Positions 1 through 11,572 are shown, numbered from the stretch's first letter. The stretch is 64,000 nucleotides of DNA from Ilyobacter polytropus DSM 2926 (GCF_000165505.1 NC_014632.1:682001-746000), one strand, 5' to 3'. Notes: a model not told the origin generated them from the sequence alone. Program-made: numbers and translations.

Positions 1-41
1 AAAAATTTTAATAAAACAGATTATTGGGGAAAGGTGAAATT

Positions 42-704
42 ATGGCAAAACAGTATCTTGTTATTGGACTAGGAAGATTTGGAACAAGCGTGGCAAAGAC
101 ATTATACGAGGCAGGGGAAGATGTCTTAGCAGTGGACATAGACGAAGATCTAGTACAGGAAGCGGTAAACAATAGTGTAGTTGATAATGCAGTTACTCTA
201 GACGTTGCCGACGAAAGAGCCATGAAAGAGATCGGTGCAGGAAATTTTGATGTAGCCTTTGTCTGTATAGGTTCAAAGCTTCAGTCTAGTATAATAATAA
301 CCCTAATTCTTCAGGAGATGGGAGTAAAAAATATAATAGCCAAGGCGGTAAGTAAAAGTCACGGTAAGGTATTGGGTAAAATAGGAGCAACAAAAGTAAT
401 ATATCCAGAAGAGTACATGGGGAAAAGAGTGGCATTACTTGCTATGGAGCCAAACATGATAGAACACTTGAGATTTTCTCAGGATTTTCTTCTTGTGGAG
501 ATAAAGGCACCGAGCATATTTTGGGATAAAACCCTTATGGAACTTGGAATAAGAAATAAATATAATGTTAATATTGTAGGTATCAAGAAAGGGAACGGGA
601 CATTAGATCCAACTCCTCGGGCAGACAGTGTCATCGAAAAAGATGATATACTTTTGGTAATAACCGATGCAAAAACTGCCAAACAGCTTGAAGACCTAAA
701 ATAA
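42..704 (+). CDS. ktrA: TrkA/KtrA-type potassium channel regulatory subunit
   Basis: This is a cytoplasmic RCK protein that gates a Trk/Ktr potassium channel in response to bound nucleotide. Residues 6-14 carry the Rossmann motif (GLGRFG, GxGxxG), with the usual acidic residue at the end of the second strand (AVDIDED). The last 80 or so residues look like a TrkA_C domain. The length of 220 residues fits single-RCK KtrA proteins, not the double-RCK TrkA. I start at ATG 42 because a GGGGAAAGGTGA ribosome site lies just before it; an upstream TTG at 24 has none. The membrane subunit (KtrB/TrkH) is probably just outside the window. The next gene starts 14 bases downstream. Confidence 0.87.
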   Translation: MAKQYLVIGLGRFGTSVAKTLYEAGEDVLAVDIDEDLVQEAVNNSVVDNAVTLDVADERAMKEIGAGNFDVAFVCIGSKLQSSIIITLILQEMGVKNIIAKAVSKSHGKVLGKIGATKVIYPEEYMGKRVALLAMEPNMIEHLRFSQDFLLVEIKAPSIFWDKTLMELGIRNKYNVNIVGIKKGNGTLDPTPRADSVIEKDDILLVITDAKTAKQLEDLK

Positions 705-718
705 TTCAGGAGGAAATA

Positions 719-2605
719 ATGCATAACTTTGATGTAATAGTAGTGGGAGCTGGCCATGCAGGATGTGATGCAGCTCTAGCAGCAGCGAGAATGGGGATGA
801 AAACTGCGATATTTACCATAACCTTAGATAATATAGGGGTGATGTCGTGCAATCCTTCCATAGGAGGACCTGCAAAATCTCATCTCGTGAAAGAGATAGA
901 CGCCCTAGGGGGCGAAATGGGGAGAAACATAGATAAGACCTTTATACAGATGAGGATACTTAATACCAAGAAAGGTCCGGCTGTACGGTCTTTGAGAGCC
1001 CAGGCAGATAAGCAGCTCTATCATATGGAGATGAAAAAAACAATAGAAAATACAGACAATCTGGAATCTATACAGGGGATGGTAACAGAGGTTCTGGTGG
1101 AAGATGGTAAAATAGTAGGTGTAAAAACTAAGGTCGGTGTAGAGTACAGGGCAAAGGCGGTAATTATAGCTTCTGGGACTTTTATGAGAGGACTTATACA
1201 TGTGGGAGACAAGCAGTTTAGAGGTGGAAGAATGGGAGAACTCCCTTCAGATGAACTTCCAATTTCCTTGGAAAAAATAGGACTTAAACTGGGAAGATTC
1301 AAGACTGGTACACCTCCTAGAATTGATGCAAGAACCATAGATTATTCCAAAATAGAGGAACAGCCTGGAGATAAGGAGCTGCTTAAGTTTTCAGACAGAA
1401 CACCGTACTCTGAAATAGAGGGAAGAAAGCAGATACCTTGTCATATAGTTTTCACCAATGAAAAGGTACATGAAACTATCTTAAAAAGCAAGTCTAGATC
1501 TCCCCTCTTTAACGGGACTATACAGGGAACAGGTCCTAGATACTGTCCCTCTATAGAGGATAAGGTATTTAGATACCAGGACAAAACCAGACATCACCTA
1601 TTCCTTGAAAAAGAGGGTTATGGAACAAATGAGGTATATATAAGCGGCTTTTCTAGCTCACTTCCTTCAGATGTACAGTATGAGATGCTTAGAAAAATAG
1701 AGGGTCTTGAGAATGCCAAGATAATGAGATATGCCTATGCAATAGAGTATGATTATATCCTTCCAGAGGAACTAAAGTTTTCATTGGAGACAAAAAAAAT
1801 AGACGGACTTTATCTGGCAGGTCAGATAAACGGGACATCCGGTTATGAAGAAGCTGCTTCTCAAGGGCTCATTGCCGGGATAAATGCTTCTAGAAAAATA
1901 CAGGGAAAAGACCCTGTGGTTTTAGACAGGGCAGATTCCTATATAGGAACCCTAATAGACGACCTCGTAACAAAGGGAACAAATGAGCCCTATAGAATGT
2001 TTACTGCAAGAAGTGAATACAGGCTCATGTTAAGAGAGGACAATGCAGACTTAAGACTTTCTAAGATAGGTTATGAAATAGGACTTCTTCAAAAAGAAGA
2101 TTATGAGAGAGTGTTGAAAAAAGAAAATGAAACAGCAGAGATAATAGAAAAACTCGAACTTCAATATGTGGGATCATCCAATGAAAGAGTGAATGAAGTT
2201 TTGGAAAAAGCCAAAGAACCTGCTCTTAAATCTGGTACTACCTTAAAAGAACTTTTGAGAAGACCTAGGGTAACATTTCAAGATATAAAATATGTTGCGG
2301 AACTTGTAGAAAATTTTGACTTGGATGGATATTCAAAGGATGCAGAATATCAGGCAGAGGTACAGGTGAAATATGCAGGTTATATAGAGAGATCATTAAA
2401 GATGATAGAAAAGCACAAGGCTATAGAGGGGAAAAAAATACCAGATGATTTTGATTATGAAACTGTCTCTGGTCTTCCTAGAGAGGCGAAAGAAAAACTA
2501 AAGGGAGTAAAACCGATGAATATTGGTCAGGCTTCTAGGATATCTGGTGTCTCTCCTGCTGATATACAGGTACTTTTGATAAACTTGAAAATGAGAGGTA
2601 AATAA
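719..2605 (+). CDS. mnmG: tRNA uridine-5-carboxymethylaminomethyl modification enzyme MnmG (GidA)
   Basis: MnmG is the FAD protein that, with MnmE, builds the (carboxymethyl)aminomethyl group on U34 of certain tRNAs. The 628 residues match the family. Visible marks are the N-terminal FAD motif [11 protein letters not shown] (about residues 9-19), the MSCNPSIGG segment with the conserved cysteine, the second family cysteine in [11 protein letters not shown], and the [14 protein letters not shown] stretch. An AGGAGG site precedes ATG 719. It is followed after one base by rsmG, the classic mnmG-rsmG pair. mnmE is not in the window. Confidence 0.97.
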   Translation: MHNFDVIVVGAGHAGCDAALAAARMGMKTAIFTITLDNIGVMSCNPSIGGPAKSHLVKEIDALGGEMGRNIDKTFIQMRILNTKKGPAVRSLRAQADKQLYHMEMKKTIENTDNLESIQGMVTEVLVEDGKIVGVKTKVGVEYRAKAVIIASGTFMRGLIHVGDKQFRGGRMGELPSDELPISLEKIGLKLGRFKTGTPPRIDARTIDYSKIEEQPGDKELLKFSDRTPYSEIEGRKQIPCHIVFTNEKVHETILKSKSRSPLFNGTIQGTGPRYCPSIEDKVFRYQDKTRHHLFLEKEGYGTNEVYISGFSSSLPSDVQYEMLRKIEGLENAKIMRYAYAIEYDYILPEELKFSLETKKIDGLYLAGQINGTSGYEEAASQGLIAGINASRKIQGKDPVVLDRADSYIGTLIDDLVTKGTNEPYRMFTARSEYRLMLREDNADLRLSKIGYEIGLLQKEDYERVLKKENETAEIIEKLELQYVGSSNERVNEVLEKAKEPALKSGTTLKELLRRPRVTFQDIKYVAELVENFDLDGYSKDAEYQAEVQVKYAGYIERSLKMIEKHKAIEGKKIPDDFDYETVSGLPREAKEKLKGVKPMNIGQASRISGVSPADIQVLLINLKMRGK

Positions 2606-2606
2606 G

Positions 2607-3308
2607 ATGAGGGAATATCTTTTAAAGGGGCTAGAGTCTCTGGGCCTAGAATTTGACAAAGTTATAATAGATAATTTAATAGCATACGCCAAACTACTTT
2701 TAGAAACAAATAAACACACAAATCTAACAGCTATCAGGGATGAGGACTCTCTTATAGAGAAGCATTTTATAGATTCAATGCTTCTTCAGAAATCAATATC
2801 TGAAAATACAGAAACAGCCATAGATATAGGGACTGGAGCTGGTTTTCCAGGAATGGTGTTGGCCATATGCAATCCTAAGATTAAGTTTACCCTTATGGAT
2901 TCAGTAGGTAAAAAAACAGATTTTCTGGAAATGGTTAAAAATGAACTCGGTCTTGAAAACGTGGAAGTAATAAATGACAGGGCAGAAGAGTTTATAAAAA
3001 ATGAAAAAAGAGGGACCTATGACCTCGGTTTATGTAGGGGAGTATCAAAATTAAATGTCATTTTAGAATATATGATACCTTTTTTAAAGGTAGACGGAGT
3101 ATTTTTGGCTCAGAAGATGGAAGGAACAGGGGAAGAGAATGAATCTGAAAACGCCCTGAATGTCCTTGATTCTGAGATAGAAGAGATATATAAGCTAGAG
3201 CTTCCATTCAGCAGTGATCCTAGAACTATTATAAAAATAAGAAAAAATAAAGCTACTAACAGCAAGTATCCGAGAAGAACAGGAATACCTTTAAAAAGAC
3301 CCCTTTAA
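2607..3308 (+). CDS. rsmG: 16S rRNA (guanine-527-N7)-methyltransferase RsmG (GidB)
   Basis: RsmG makes m7G527 in 16S rRNA using S-adenosylmethionine. The SAM-binding motif AIDIGTGAGFPG lies at about residues 71-82, after the family's N-terminal helical part with HTNLTAIRDEDSLIEKHFIDS. The C-terminus (NSKYPRRTGIPLKRPL) is the typical family ending. Start ATG 2607 lies one base after the mnmG stop, so the two genes are translationally coupled. No anomaly is seen. Confidence 0.96.
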   Translation: MREYLLKGLESLGLEFDKVIIDNLIAYAKLLLETNKHTNLTAIRDEDSLIEKHFIDSMLLQKSISENTETAIDIGTGAGFPGMVLAICNPKIKFTLMDSVGKKTDFLEMVKNELGLENVEVINDRAEEFIKNEKRGTYDLGLCRGVSKLNVILEYMIPFLKVDGVFLAQKMEGTGEENESENALNVLDSEIEEIYKLELPFSSDPRTIIKIRKNKATNSKYPRRTGIPLKRPL

Positions 3309-3326
3309 AATATAACGGAGGATCCT

Positions 3327-6300
3327 ATGAAAGACTTATTGAGAAAATATCATAAAGTTTTCGCTGCATTTGTTGTAGTGATTTTAATAATGATATCCTA
3401 TAGTCTCTATACAACTGTGAGGTACAGCCTTCCTCAGACAGTGAGAACGATCCTCATTAAGGCAGTGGGTCCTGACATAGAGATGCAATCTATTAAATTT
3501 AGGGAATTTGGCCGTATAGAGGCTAGTGGGGTGACTCTAAAAGACGGAGAAGAACTTATTTTATCAGCTCCTAAAGTAGAAGTTAGATATAGCTTCAGAA
3601 GAATAATAAAAGGCCGTATAGACAGTATAGATATAAAAAATCCTAAAGTTTGGATAAGCCGTGATAAAAATAATAATATAAATATAGTAAAAGCTTTTTC
3701 AAAAAAATCCCAAAGCGGTAAATCTTCAACATCTAAAGCAGGAACTGGAGTTCCCATAGATATGATTACTGCAACAGGAGGGGAGCTCATATACCGAGAT
3801 ATAGCTTATGAAAGGCCCATAGAGAAGACGGTATACAATGTCAAAGGCTATGTATCTTTTCACAAGGATAAAGGTATAAATTTAGATTTTGACGGGGATA
3901 TTGGAGAAGAAAAGTATAGGTTTTTATTTGACAATAATGACACAAGGTATGCCTTGGGAATAAAGTTGAATAATATAAATATAAATAATAACCTGATGCA
4001 GTATGCTTATAATTCAGAAAAAATATCTTATCTTTCAGGAACTGTAAATCTTGATCTGACTTTGAAGCCGGGATCTTTTACAGGAAGTGGTGACTTCAGA
4101 AATGCCAGTGTAACTTATGAGGGTTTGAGTGGAACTCCTGAAAATATAAGCGGAAATGTATCCTTTAACGGAGACAAAATTTATATAAACTCAGATTATG
4201 ATTTTGATGGAAAGAAAGGTCAGTTTCTTTTGAGCCTTGTGAGGAAAGAGAGACTTGATCTTGATTTTTATTTTAAAGATGTAGATTATGCATTTTTAGA
4301 AAAATACGATCTTTTGAAAAGACAGAAGTTTCCATTAAAGGGCACTGAATTTGATCTTGTTCATGTAAATTTGAATTTTAATAAAGATTACAAGCTGGCA
4401 GTTAATGTGGATTTTAAGTCTCCGGAGTATTTTTATAAAAATTTAAAAGCTAAAGATATCCAAGGAATATTCCGATATGAAAATGAAAAGTTTTATTTTG
4501 ATGATGTGAATTTTATGGGATACTTTGAAAACTCCGCCTTCCCAATAAACGGGATGGTAGACTTAGAATGTGTCTTAGACAAAGAAGGCGGAAGACTCCA
4601 GTATGAAATATCAGATATAGATAGTAAGAGCAATCTAAAAAAATCTTCTGGAAATGCATATTTCGACTTTAATGATAAAAAAATTAATTTTAATATGGAC
4701 TCTAATCTTATATCTTTTGAGGGAGATGTGGATATTGAGAAAAAGCTATTATCCATAAGGCAGGATTCAGAAGAAACCTTAGAAGTAACTTTAGAAGACA
4801 GAGACTATTCAAATAAAAGTACCCTTGAGATAATATACGACTATAAAGAAAAAACGTTTCTACTTGGAAAGGGTAATATAAATATAAAAACAGGTGAACA
4901 TGAAGTTACAGCAGATATTTTTGCAATAAAGGATAACTTTAAAGTTAGTTCTTTAGTCTATACAAAAGGTAACACTGAAATAACAGGGGACGGACAGATC
5001 AATGTGAAAACGATGAAATACTCTCTGAACTTTGCTAGTGTAAATATGGACATAAGTTCTTTTATTAAGATTCCAGACCTAAAACTTATTGGAGATTATA
5101 GGGGGAGTATAGAGGGTCAAAACCTTGAATTTCAAGGCGATATAAAGGTAAAAAAAATAAATGGAAAATATTTTGCAGAATTTAATAACCTTGAGGGAGA
5201 TATATACGTCAAATATGACGGAAAGCTTAAAGGGTACTTTAAAGGGTATCTAGACAAGCTCTCCTACCTTGACACCTCCTTCTATGATTTTCAGTTTGAT
5301 GGTAGCCTAGAAAATGATATTCTTACCATAAAGGAGTTTGGGAACAACATTTTGACAATTCAAGGTGGCTATAATATAATTGAATCAAATGTTGATTTTC
5401 AATATAAGATTTCAGAACTTTCTAACAAAAAACTAAATTTTCTTCATGTGGATTTTAATGCAGACAAAATTTACGGAAATGTGAAAGGGCCTCTAAGTAA
5501 TGTATCTGCCGAAGCTTTTTTAGATGGAGTTACTGTAAAAATGCAAAGAGGTGAAAATCTAAAGCTTTCTGGTAAGGTAGAATTTAAGAATAAAACTGTA
5601 AAATTTCAAAACCTGAAAGTTAACGAAAATATATTAAACGGGACTTACAAAACTGACGAAAAAATTTACAGTTTAAAATTGAATCTCTTTGAGGAAAATC
5701 TTCCTGCTTATTATGGTGATATAAATCTGAAATATCGTGTTATGGGAGAAGTATATATCTGGGGTTACGAAGATAATATTCGTAGTTATGGAAAAGTTTC
5801 TGCAGACAGAGTTTACCTCCGTGGAAAAAGAGTTCCCAATGCTTATCTTGAGGGTAGTTTTTTAGGTAAAACAGGAAAAGAACTGGGAAAAAACGGACGC
5901 GTTGATTTAAGCAGAGTAGTACTTTTAAACGATACAGGGGAAGATATTTTAGAAGCCAAAGCTTATTTTGACCTCAATAAAAGGTATATTGATGTGGTGA
6001 GTAGTGAAAAAAATCTAGATTTGTCTAAAACTTCCTATCTTTTCCCCTATACAAAAGAAGAGGGTATAATGAACTTGGATTTTAGAATCTATGGGCCCTT
6101 AGATAATCTATTGTACAAAATTGACTTATCTGGAGATTCTATTAATATTTCTGATATAAAACTTGATAACATCGTTTTAAATTTAACAGGGGATCTTGAA
6201 AAGTTTTCTTTAAGCAAATTTAGTCTAGATTATCTAGGAAATAACCTCAGTACCAAAGGTAATTTGAAATTTAAACCCTTTACTTATAATTTCAATATTC

Positions 6301-7775
6301 TTTCTTCTGAAATAGACCTGAAACTCTTAAATCTTTTTTTTGTTTCTTCAGGCATTGAAAAGATAGAAGGAAAATCTAAAATAGATATCCACCTGAACAA
6401 TGAAAAGAACAAGGGACGTTTTTATGTAGAAAACCTAAGAGCTGATATACCTAAATATGGTATACTTATTCAAGATGTAAATTCAGATATAAGGTTAGAC
6501 AATGACCGTGTATTTATAGAAAAGTTTAAAGGAGATGTCAACAATGGAGAGGTTTCTCTTGACGGTTATTTAAAAATACCGAATTTTGATGAAATTAAAG
6601 TTGACTTTGACCCTATGACTTCATTAGATTACTCTCTTTCTCTTAATATGAATAAAGTAAGATATGATTATCAAAATGTAGTGAAGTTAATTCTAAGCAG
6701 TGACGCTCTTTTTAAGGGAAATAAAATAACTGGAAACTTTGTTATAGAAAGAGGAGAGTTAACTGGAATACCGGAAATTTCAAATGAAAATATTGACGAC
6801 CTAAAATCAAAGGTGTCTGTAGGTCAAAACCAGCTGGTATATACTAGTCAAGAGCTCGGTTCTGATTTTTCAATAACAGGAACAGGAGAAAAAAATCTTG
6901 AAATAGATATAGATGCTACAATTAACGAAGGAATATTCATAAAGCTTGACAAGGTGGCCACCCTCGTTGAAAATCTAGAGGCAGTTATAAAAGGTGGAGG
7001 TAAATTTACTCTGAAAGATAAAAAATCTCAATTTTTAGGACAGATAGAATCCCAAGGAGGAGAGATAACAATAAATAATAATCTTTTTGAGATAGACAGA
7101 GCCATAGCCATTTTTGATAAGACAGATGAATATATCCCAAATGTCAATCCAACCCTGCTTGTAAGTGCCAGGTCCACAATATCCAATGAAGAAGTTTATA
7201 TAGGAGCAAGTGGAGAATACAAAAATATAGATTTGACTCTAAGTTCTAGCTCTGGACTTCCTCAGGAAGATGTAGCAGCACTTTTGGCCTTTCATAAAAC
7301 ATCTGATTCTACAGGAACTTCAAATGTAATGGTTAAAAATATACTGGATACCCAGATTTCAAAACAGTTGTTTAGTCCTGTATCAAATGAAATTCAAAAG
7401 GTGCTTAGAATATCAAAATTTAAGATATCTTCTGACATAGTGGCCTACGATGAGAGCGAGGAAAATTATCAGGAAAGTTCTTCTTTGGGATTCGGGGCAT
7501 CTATAGAAGCTGAAAATCCCATATACAAAGATAAAGTCTTTTGGAATGCCAGCGTAAGGATAGCAGATACCAAATACGGAGATTCTCTAGATAAGTATGA
7601 CCTGAGTTTAGAACACAAATTTGCAAAAAGTTTTTCATGGGGTTTAGGAGTTGGAAAGCTTCCTCAGGGAAGTTTAAATATAGATGAGGATGAACAGTCA
7701 GACTTAAATTATCATATAGACTTCAACTTTAGAAAGACATATGATAGTCTACTAGACATCTTCAGAAAAAAATAG
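3327..7775 (+). CDS. tamB: TamB-like translocation and assembly / lipid transport protein (DUF490)
   Basis: This giant protein (1482 residues) has one N-terminal membrane segment (about residues 10-29) and then a long run of alternating polar/apolar beta-strand repeats of AsmA/TamB type. The C-terminal 400 residues match the TamB domain in pattern, including the LSSSSGLPQEDVAALLAFHK segment. TamB-family proteins form a periplasmic bridge for phospholipids between inner and outer membranes and aid outer-membrane protein assembly. The next gene, bamA, starts 11 bases after the stop, in keeping with the linkage of TamB to BamA/TamA homologues in bacteria lacking a separate tamA. The Shine-Dalgarno is GGAGG before ATG 3327. 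Confidence 0.9.
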   Translation: MKDLLRKYHKVFAAFVVVILIMISYSLYTTVRYSLPQTVRTILIKAVGPDIEMQSIKFREFGRIEASGVTLKDGEELILSAPKVEVRYSFRRIIKGRIDSIDIKNPKVWISRDKNNNINIVKAFSKKSQSGKSSTSKAGTGVPIDMITATGGELIYRDIAYERPIEKTVYNVKGYVSFHKDKGINLDFDGDIGEEKYRFLFDNNDTRYALGIKLNNININNNLMQYAYNSEKISYLSGTVNLDLTLKPGSFTGSGDFRNASVTYEGLSGTPENISGNVSFNGDKIYINSDYDFDGKKGQFLLSLVRKERLDLDFYFKDVDYAFLEKYDLLKRQKFPLKGTEFDLVHVNLNFNKDYKLAVNVDFKSPEYFYKNLKAKDIQGIFRYENEKFYFDDVNFMGYFENSAFPINGMVDLECVLDKEGGRLQYEISDIDSKSNLKKSSGNAYFDFNDKKINFNMDSNLISFEGDVDIEKKLLSIRQDSEETLEVTLEDRDYSNKSTLEIIYDYKEKTFLLGKGNINIKTGEHEVTADIFAIKDNFKVSSLVYTKGNTEITGDGQINVKTMKYSLNFASVNMDISSFIKIPDLKLIGDYRGSIEGQNLEFQGDIKVKKINGKYFAEFNNLEGDIYVKYDGKLKGYFKGYLDKLSYLDTSFYDFQFDGSLENDILTIKEFGNNILTIQGGYNIIESNVDFQYKISELSNKKLNFLHVDFNADKIYGNVKGPLSNVSAEAFLDGVTVKMQRGENLKLSGKVEFKNKTVKFQNLKVNENILNGTYKTDEKIYSLKLNLFEENLPAYYGDINLKYRVMGEVYIWGYEDNIRSYGKVSADRVYLRGKRVPNAYLEGSFLGKTGKELGKNGRVDLSRVVLLNDTGEDILEAKAYFDLNKRYIDVVSSEKNLDLSKTSYLFPYTKEEGIMNLDFRIYGPLDNLLYKIDLSGDSINISDIKLDNIVLNLTGDLEKFSLSKFSLDYLGNNLSTKGNLKFKPFTYNFNILSSEIDLKLLNLFFVSSGIEKIEGKSKIDIHLNNEKNKGRFYVENLRADIPKYGILIQDVNSDIRLDNDRVFIEKFKGDVNNGEVSLDGYLKIPNFDEIKVDFDPMTSLDYSLSLNMNKVRYDYQNVVKLILSSDALFKGNKITGNFVIERGELTGIPEISNENIDDLKSKVSVGQNQLVYTSQELGSDFSITGTGEKNLEIDIDATINEGIFIKLDKVATLVENLEAVIKGGGKFTLKDKKSQFLGQIESQGGEITINNNLFEIDRAIAIFDKTDEYIPNVNPTLLVSARSTISNEEVYIGASGEYKNIDLTLSSSSGLPQEDVAALLAFHKTSDSTGTSNVMVKNILDTQISKQLFSPVSNEIQKVLRISKFKISSDIVAYDESEENYQESSSLGFGASIEAENPIYKDKVFWNASVRIADTKYGDSLDKYDLSLEHKFAKSFSWGLGVGKLPQGSLNIDEDEQSDLNYHIDFNFRKTYDSLLDIFRKK

Positions 7776-7786
7776 TGGAGGGTATG

Positions 7787-9811
7787 ATGAGAAAACAATT
7801 ATTAGTACTACTTACGTTTCTTTTTTCTCTTTTAGCTTTTGGTGACGATGCAAATTACCAAGTTAAAGAGATAGAGGTCACAAACAACAGAGAGGTACCT
7901 GTGGAAGTTGTCCAGTCTGTTATGGAATCCAGGGTGGGAGAGAATTATTCCACAACAAAAATGGTAGAAGACTATAAAAGGATCAAAAATCTCAGTTACA
8001 TAGAAGATGTGGTCATCTACCCGAAAATCTATGATGCTGGAATAAAGCTCAGCATAGAAATTAAAGAAAAAGAGGATTCAAAAAAGATTTTGGAAGATAG
8101 CGGAATTATACCTTTGTCTGAAAGAGAAAACATTGACAAATCTCTGGTTGTAAATTCAATAGAGATATACGGTAACCGTTATATATCAAGAGAAGATATA
8201 CTAAATATGATACCTGTGAAAACAGGAGGATATTTTTCCAAAAAGAAGGTCCTTGATGGACAGAAAAATATAATTAACTCGGGATATTTCAGAGAGGTGA
8301 CCCCAGAAGTATACAAATACGGAGAAGGGGTATTAGTAAGATACAACCTCACAGAAAACCCAGTTATAACAGGAATAAATATCTATGGGAATACAGTATA
8401 TTCTACTGAGGAACTTATGAAGGGGATAAAAACTGAACCTGGGAAGATATACAATCTGAACACCCTGAGAGAGGATAAGGATGGAATTATTGCTAAATAT
8501 CATGAAGGTGGGTATGCTCTTACGGAACTTGCAAATATAGGTCTGAATGACAGCTATGAACTAGAGATATACCTAAGTGAAGGTGTGATAAGAGATATTC
8601 AGTTTAGGAAAATGGTGACAAAACAAAAAGGTGCCAGAAGAAAAGCTACAGATAATGTTTTAAAAACTAAAGACTATGTTATAGAAAGAAATTTAGAGTT
8701 TAAAGTGGGAGAGGTGTTTGATTATAACAAGTACCAAGAATCCATTAAAAACCTTATGAAATCAGGAAATTTTAAAAACATAAAACCTGAGTATAAGACT
8801 ATTCCAGGTGATCCAGATGGAAGAATAGTCGTTATGTTATTTGATGAAGAAAGAACTGCCTCTCTTCAAGGATCACTTTCTTATGGATCTGAAGTTGGGT
8901 TCTTGGGTAGTTTATCAGTAAAAGATACTAACTACAAAGGTAGAGGCCAGGATTTTGGTGTGACTTATGAAAAATCTGATTCAGACTATAGTAAATTTTC
9001 GCTTGATTTTCAAGATCCTTGGATAAAGGATACAGAAAGAATCTCATGGGGATGGAGTCTTTATAAATCACAATATGAAGATGACGACAGTGAACTGTTT
9101 TATGATGTAAATACCTATGGATTCAAGGTAAATGCAGGTAAAGGAATCACCAAAAATGTCAGATTGAGTTTAGGTACAAAGGTTGAGTATGTAACTGAAG
9201 ATGATGAAGACGGCGACAGAACAGATGATTACGGACTGACAAGTATATTTCCTGCTATAACCTATGATACTAGAAATCATTTCTGGAATCCAACTGAAGG
9301 AGAATACGCTAAACTTCAAGTTGAAGGTGGATATGCAGGGGGTTATGATGCAGGTGCTTTTGGAAACACAACTTTGGAACTGAGAAAGTACCATAGAGGT
9401 TTCTGGAAGACAAATACCTTTGCCTACAGGGCTATAGGTGGTATTATGACAGATTCTACTAAAGAATCACAAAGATTCAGAGTAGGTGGAGGAAGCTCCC
9501 TCAGAGGTTATGACGGAGGATATTATAAAGGAACAGAAAAACTAACCTTTACAGTAGAAAACAGAAGCCAGATAAACGACGTATTAGGTTTTGTGGTCTT
9601 CGTAGATGCAGGAAGAGCTTGGAATCAAGACGGAAGAGATACTTCTTATGAACATGATGGAGATTTTCCAGATGACATAGGAGTAGGTGCCGGAGTGGGA
9701 ATGAGACTTAATACACCTCTAGGACCACTTAGATTTGATTTTGGATGGCCAGTTGGAGATACAGATGAGTCTGGAATGCAATTCTACTTTAACATGGGAC
9801 ATACATTTTAA
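7787..9811 (+). CDS. bamA: Outer-membrane protein assembly factor BamA (Omp85)
   Basis: This protein of about 674 residues inserts beta-barrel proteins into the outer membrane. A signal peptide (MRKQLLVLLTFLFSLLAFG) is followed by POTRA repeats (for example VKEIEVTNNREVPVEVVQS and VNSIEIYGNRYISREDIL) to about residue 360 and then a C-terminal barrel. The barrel contains the family motif RFRVGGGSSLRGYDGG and GPLRFDFGWPVG, and ends in phenylalanine (GHTF). I start at ATG 7787 because GGAGGG lies 5-6 bases upstream; ATG 7784 is too close, and a GTG at 7775 overlaps the tamB stop. It lies between tamB and the skp-like gene. Confidence 0.95.
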   Translation: MRKQLLVLLTFLFSLLAFGDDANYQVKEIEVTNNREVPVEVVQSVMESRVGENYSTTKMVEDYKRIKNLSYIEDVVIYPKIYDAGIKLSIEIKEKEDSKKILEDSGIIPLSERENIDKSLVVNSIEIYGNRYISREDILNMIPVKTGGYFSKKKVLDGQKNIINSGYFREVTPEVYKYGEGVLVRYNLTENPVITGINIYGNTVYSTEELMKGIKTEPGKIYNLNTLREDKDGIIAKYHEGGYALTELANIGLNDSYELEIYLSEGVIRDIQFRKMVTKQKGARRKATDNVLKTKDYVIERNLEFKVGEVFDYNKYQESIKNLMKSGNFKNIKPEYKTIPGDPDGRIVVMLFDEERTASLQGSLSYGSEVGFLGSLSVKDTNYKGRGQDFGVTYEKSDSDYSKFSLDFQDPWIKDTERISWGWSLYKSQYEDDDSELFYDVNTYGFKVNAGKGITKNVRLSLGTKVEYVTEDDEDGDRTDDYGLTSIFPAITYDTRNHFWNPTEGEYAKLQVEGGYAGGYDAGAFGNTTLELRKYHRGFWKTNTFAYRAIGGIMTDSTKESQRFRVGGGSSLRGYDGGYYKGTEKLTFTVENRSQINDVLGFVVFVDAGRAWNQDGRDTSYEHDGDFPDDIGVGAGVGMRLNTPLGPLRFDFGWPVGDTDESGMQFYFNMGHTF

Positions 9812-9836
9812 AAATTTATAATACAGGGGGAAAAAC

Positions 9837-10328
9837 ATGAAAAAATTAACGATTCTAGCTCTGGCGGTGACAATGTCAATGTCGGCATTTGCTATGAAAG
9901 TGGGATATGTAAGTTCTCAAGAGGTATTTTCAAAGTATTCAGGAACAAAGGTTGTAAAAGAGCAGCTTGTTAAAGAAAAAGGTAGATTAGAAAATCAGAT
10001 TAAAAAGCAAGAAGTGGATCTTCAAAAGCTGCAGGTAGAACTTCAGGCAAAAGGTAAATCAGTTACAAAACAGGAAAAAGCTAAATTCCAGAAACAAGCA
10101 GAAGAATTTCAAAAATATGTAAATCAAGCACAGATGAATTTAAATAGGCAGGAAAAAGCTAAATTTAGTGAAATAACTAAAAATATAGAGGCTTCTATCC
10201 AGTCAGTTGCTAAAAAAGAAAAATTCGATTATATCTTTGAAGATGGAGCAATCAAATTTGGTGGGGAAGACATAACTCAAAAGGTATTAAACCAGATGGA
10301 AAAAGGACAAAAGATAAAGTTGAAATAA
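9837..10328 (+). CDS. skp: OmpH/Skp family periplasmic chaperone
   Basis: This is a 163-residue secreted, mostly helical protein. The signal peptide ends at SMSAFA (residue 19). The mature protein begins [15 protein letters not shown], the usual OmpH start, and then has a long charged coiled coil rich in K, Q and E (about residues 45-125). The family captures unfolded outer-membrane proteins in the periplasm, which fits its place directly after bamA and before lpxD. Shine-Dalgarno GGGGGA precedes ATG 9837. Confidence 0.93.
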   Translation: MKKLTILALAVTMSMSAFAMKVGYVSSQEVFSKYSGTKVVKEQLVKEKGRLENQIKKQEVDLQKLQVELQAKGKSVTKQEKAKFQKQAEEFQKYVNQAQMNLNRQEKAKFSEITKNIEASIQSVAKKEKFDYIFEDGAIKFGGEDITQKVLNQMEKGQKIKLK

Positions 10329-10356
10329 ATTAAATAATATACTGGGAGGCTGTTTT

Positions 10357-11361
10357 ATGAAGTATAAATTACAAGATGTAGCTGCCCTCCTAGGCGGGGA
10401 AATAAAGGGAGATAAAAGTCTTGAAATATCAGGACTTTCTCCCTTTTTTCAAGCCAGGGAGACAGAGCTTACTTTTGCTGCAGATGAAAAATTTTTAAGG
10501 AAAATATCAGAAACAAAGGCTGGGGCTGTAATAGTACCCCCTATACCCGGGCTGCCTGGGGATAAAACTTACATAGTTGTAAATGGAAATCCAAGGGAAC
10601 TTATGCCGAAACTTCTATCCTTTTTCAAAAGAAAAACAAAACCTATGGTAAAAATGATTGAGGATACAGCCAAAATAGGAAAAAATGTATCTATTGCTCC
10701 AAATGTATATCTAGGACATGATGTAGAGATAGGAGATAATGTGGCAATATCTCCAAATACAACCATATGCCAAGGTGTAAAAATAGGAGAGGGTTCGGTA
10801 ATCTACTCAAATGTAACAATAAGAGAGTTCAGTGAACTGGGAAAAAAATGCATAATTCAGCCAGGAGCCGTCATAGGTTCTGATGGATTTGGATATGTAA
10901 AGGTCGCCGGAAAAAACCAAAAGATAGAGCAGATAGGAAGAGTATTAATAGGCGATGAAGTCGAAATAGGATCAAATACCACTATAGACAGAGGTGCTAT
11001 AGGAGATACCATAATAAAAAACTATACCAAAATAGACAACCTGGTTCAGATAGCACATAACGATATTATAGGTGAAAATTGTATAATAATATCCCAGGTA
11101 GGTATAGCAGGAAGTACCGAGGTAGGAGACAACACAACTCTAGCTGGTCAAGTAGGAGTTTCAGGACATTTAAAGATAGGAAGTAACGTTATAGTTGGTT
11201 CTAAGTCTGCAATACATGGAAATGTAAAGGACAATCAGATACTGTCAGGTTTTCCTCTTGTAGATCATAGAGACGATTTGAAGATAAAAGTATCATTAAA
11301 AAAACTTCCTGAAATGATCAAAAAAGTAAAAGAGTTGGAAAAAATATTGCTTAAAAAATAA
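10357..11361 (+). CDS. lpxD: UDP-3-O-(3-hydroxyacyl)glucosamine N-acyltransferase LpxD
   Basis: LpxD adds the N-linked hydroxyacyl chain in lipid A synthesis. The 334 residues show the N-terminal uridine-binding domain ([12 protein letters not shown]) and then the left-handed beta helix of hexapeptide repeats from about residue 100 ([23 protein letters not shown] and so on). The catalytic-histidine segment [15 protein letters not shown] is present. This gene shows that the organism makes lipid A. It closes the outer-membrane operon; a strong terminator follows its stop. Confidence 0.96.
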   Translation: MKYKLQDVAALLGGEIKGDKSLEISGLSPFFQARETELTFAADEKFLRKISETKAGAVIVPPIPGLPGDKTYIVVNGNPRELMPKLLSFFKRKTKPMVKMIEDTAKIGKNVSIAPNVYLGHDVEIGDNVAISPNTTICQGVKIGEGSVIYSNVTIREFSELGKKCIIQPGAVIGSDGFGYVKVAGKNQKIEQIGRVLIGDEVEIGSNTTIDRGAIGDTIIKNYTKIDNLVQIAHNDIIGENCIIISQVGIAGSTEVGDNTTLAGQVGVSGHLKIGSNVIVGSKSAIHGNVKDNQILSGFPLVDHRDDLKIKVSLKKLPEMIKKVKELEKILLKK

Positions 11362-11386
11362 AAAAGCAGCTTTGCTGCTTTTTATT
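11362..11386 (+). terminator. Rho-independent terminator after lpxD
   Basis: Inverted repeat AAAAGCAGC-TTT-GCTGCTTTTT directly after the lpxD stop codon, with a T tail. It ends the tamB-bamA-skp-lpxD operon. Confidence 0.9.
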
Positions 11387-11572
11387 TTGAACGAGAGAAT
11401 ATAAAAATAAAAGGAAATGCCTATTATATTTTTAATAAAGATTGAAAATATAAAAATCATAGATATAATAAATTAATAGTGCATTTAAAAAATATTTTTG
11501 ATAAGATATATGTATAGAGCGAATATAAAATTTTATAAAAATATTTATGTTACAAGATAGGGGGTAAGATTT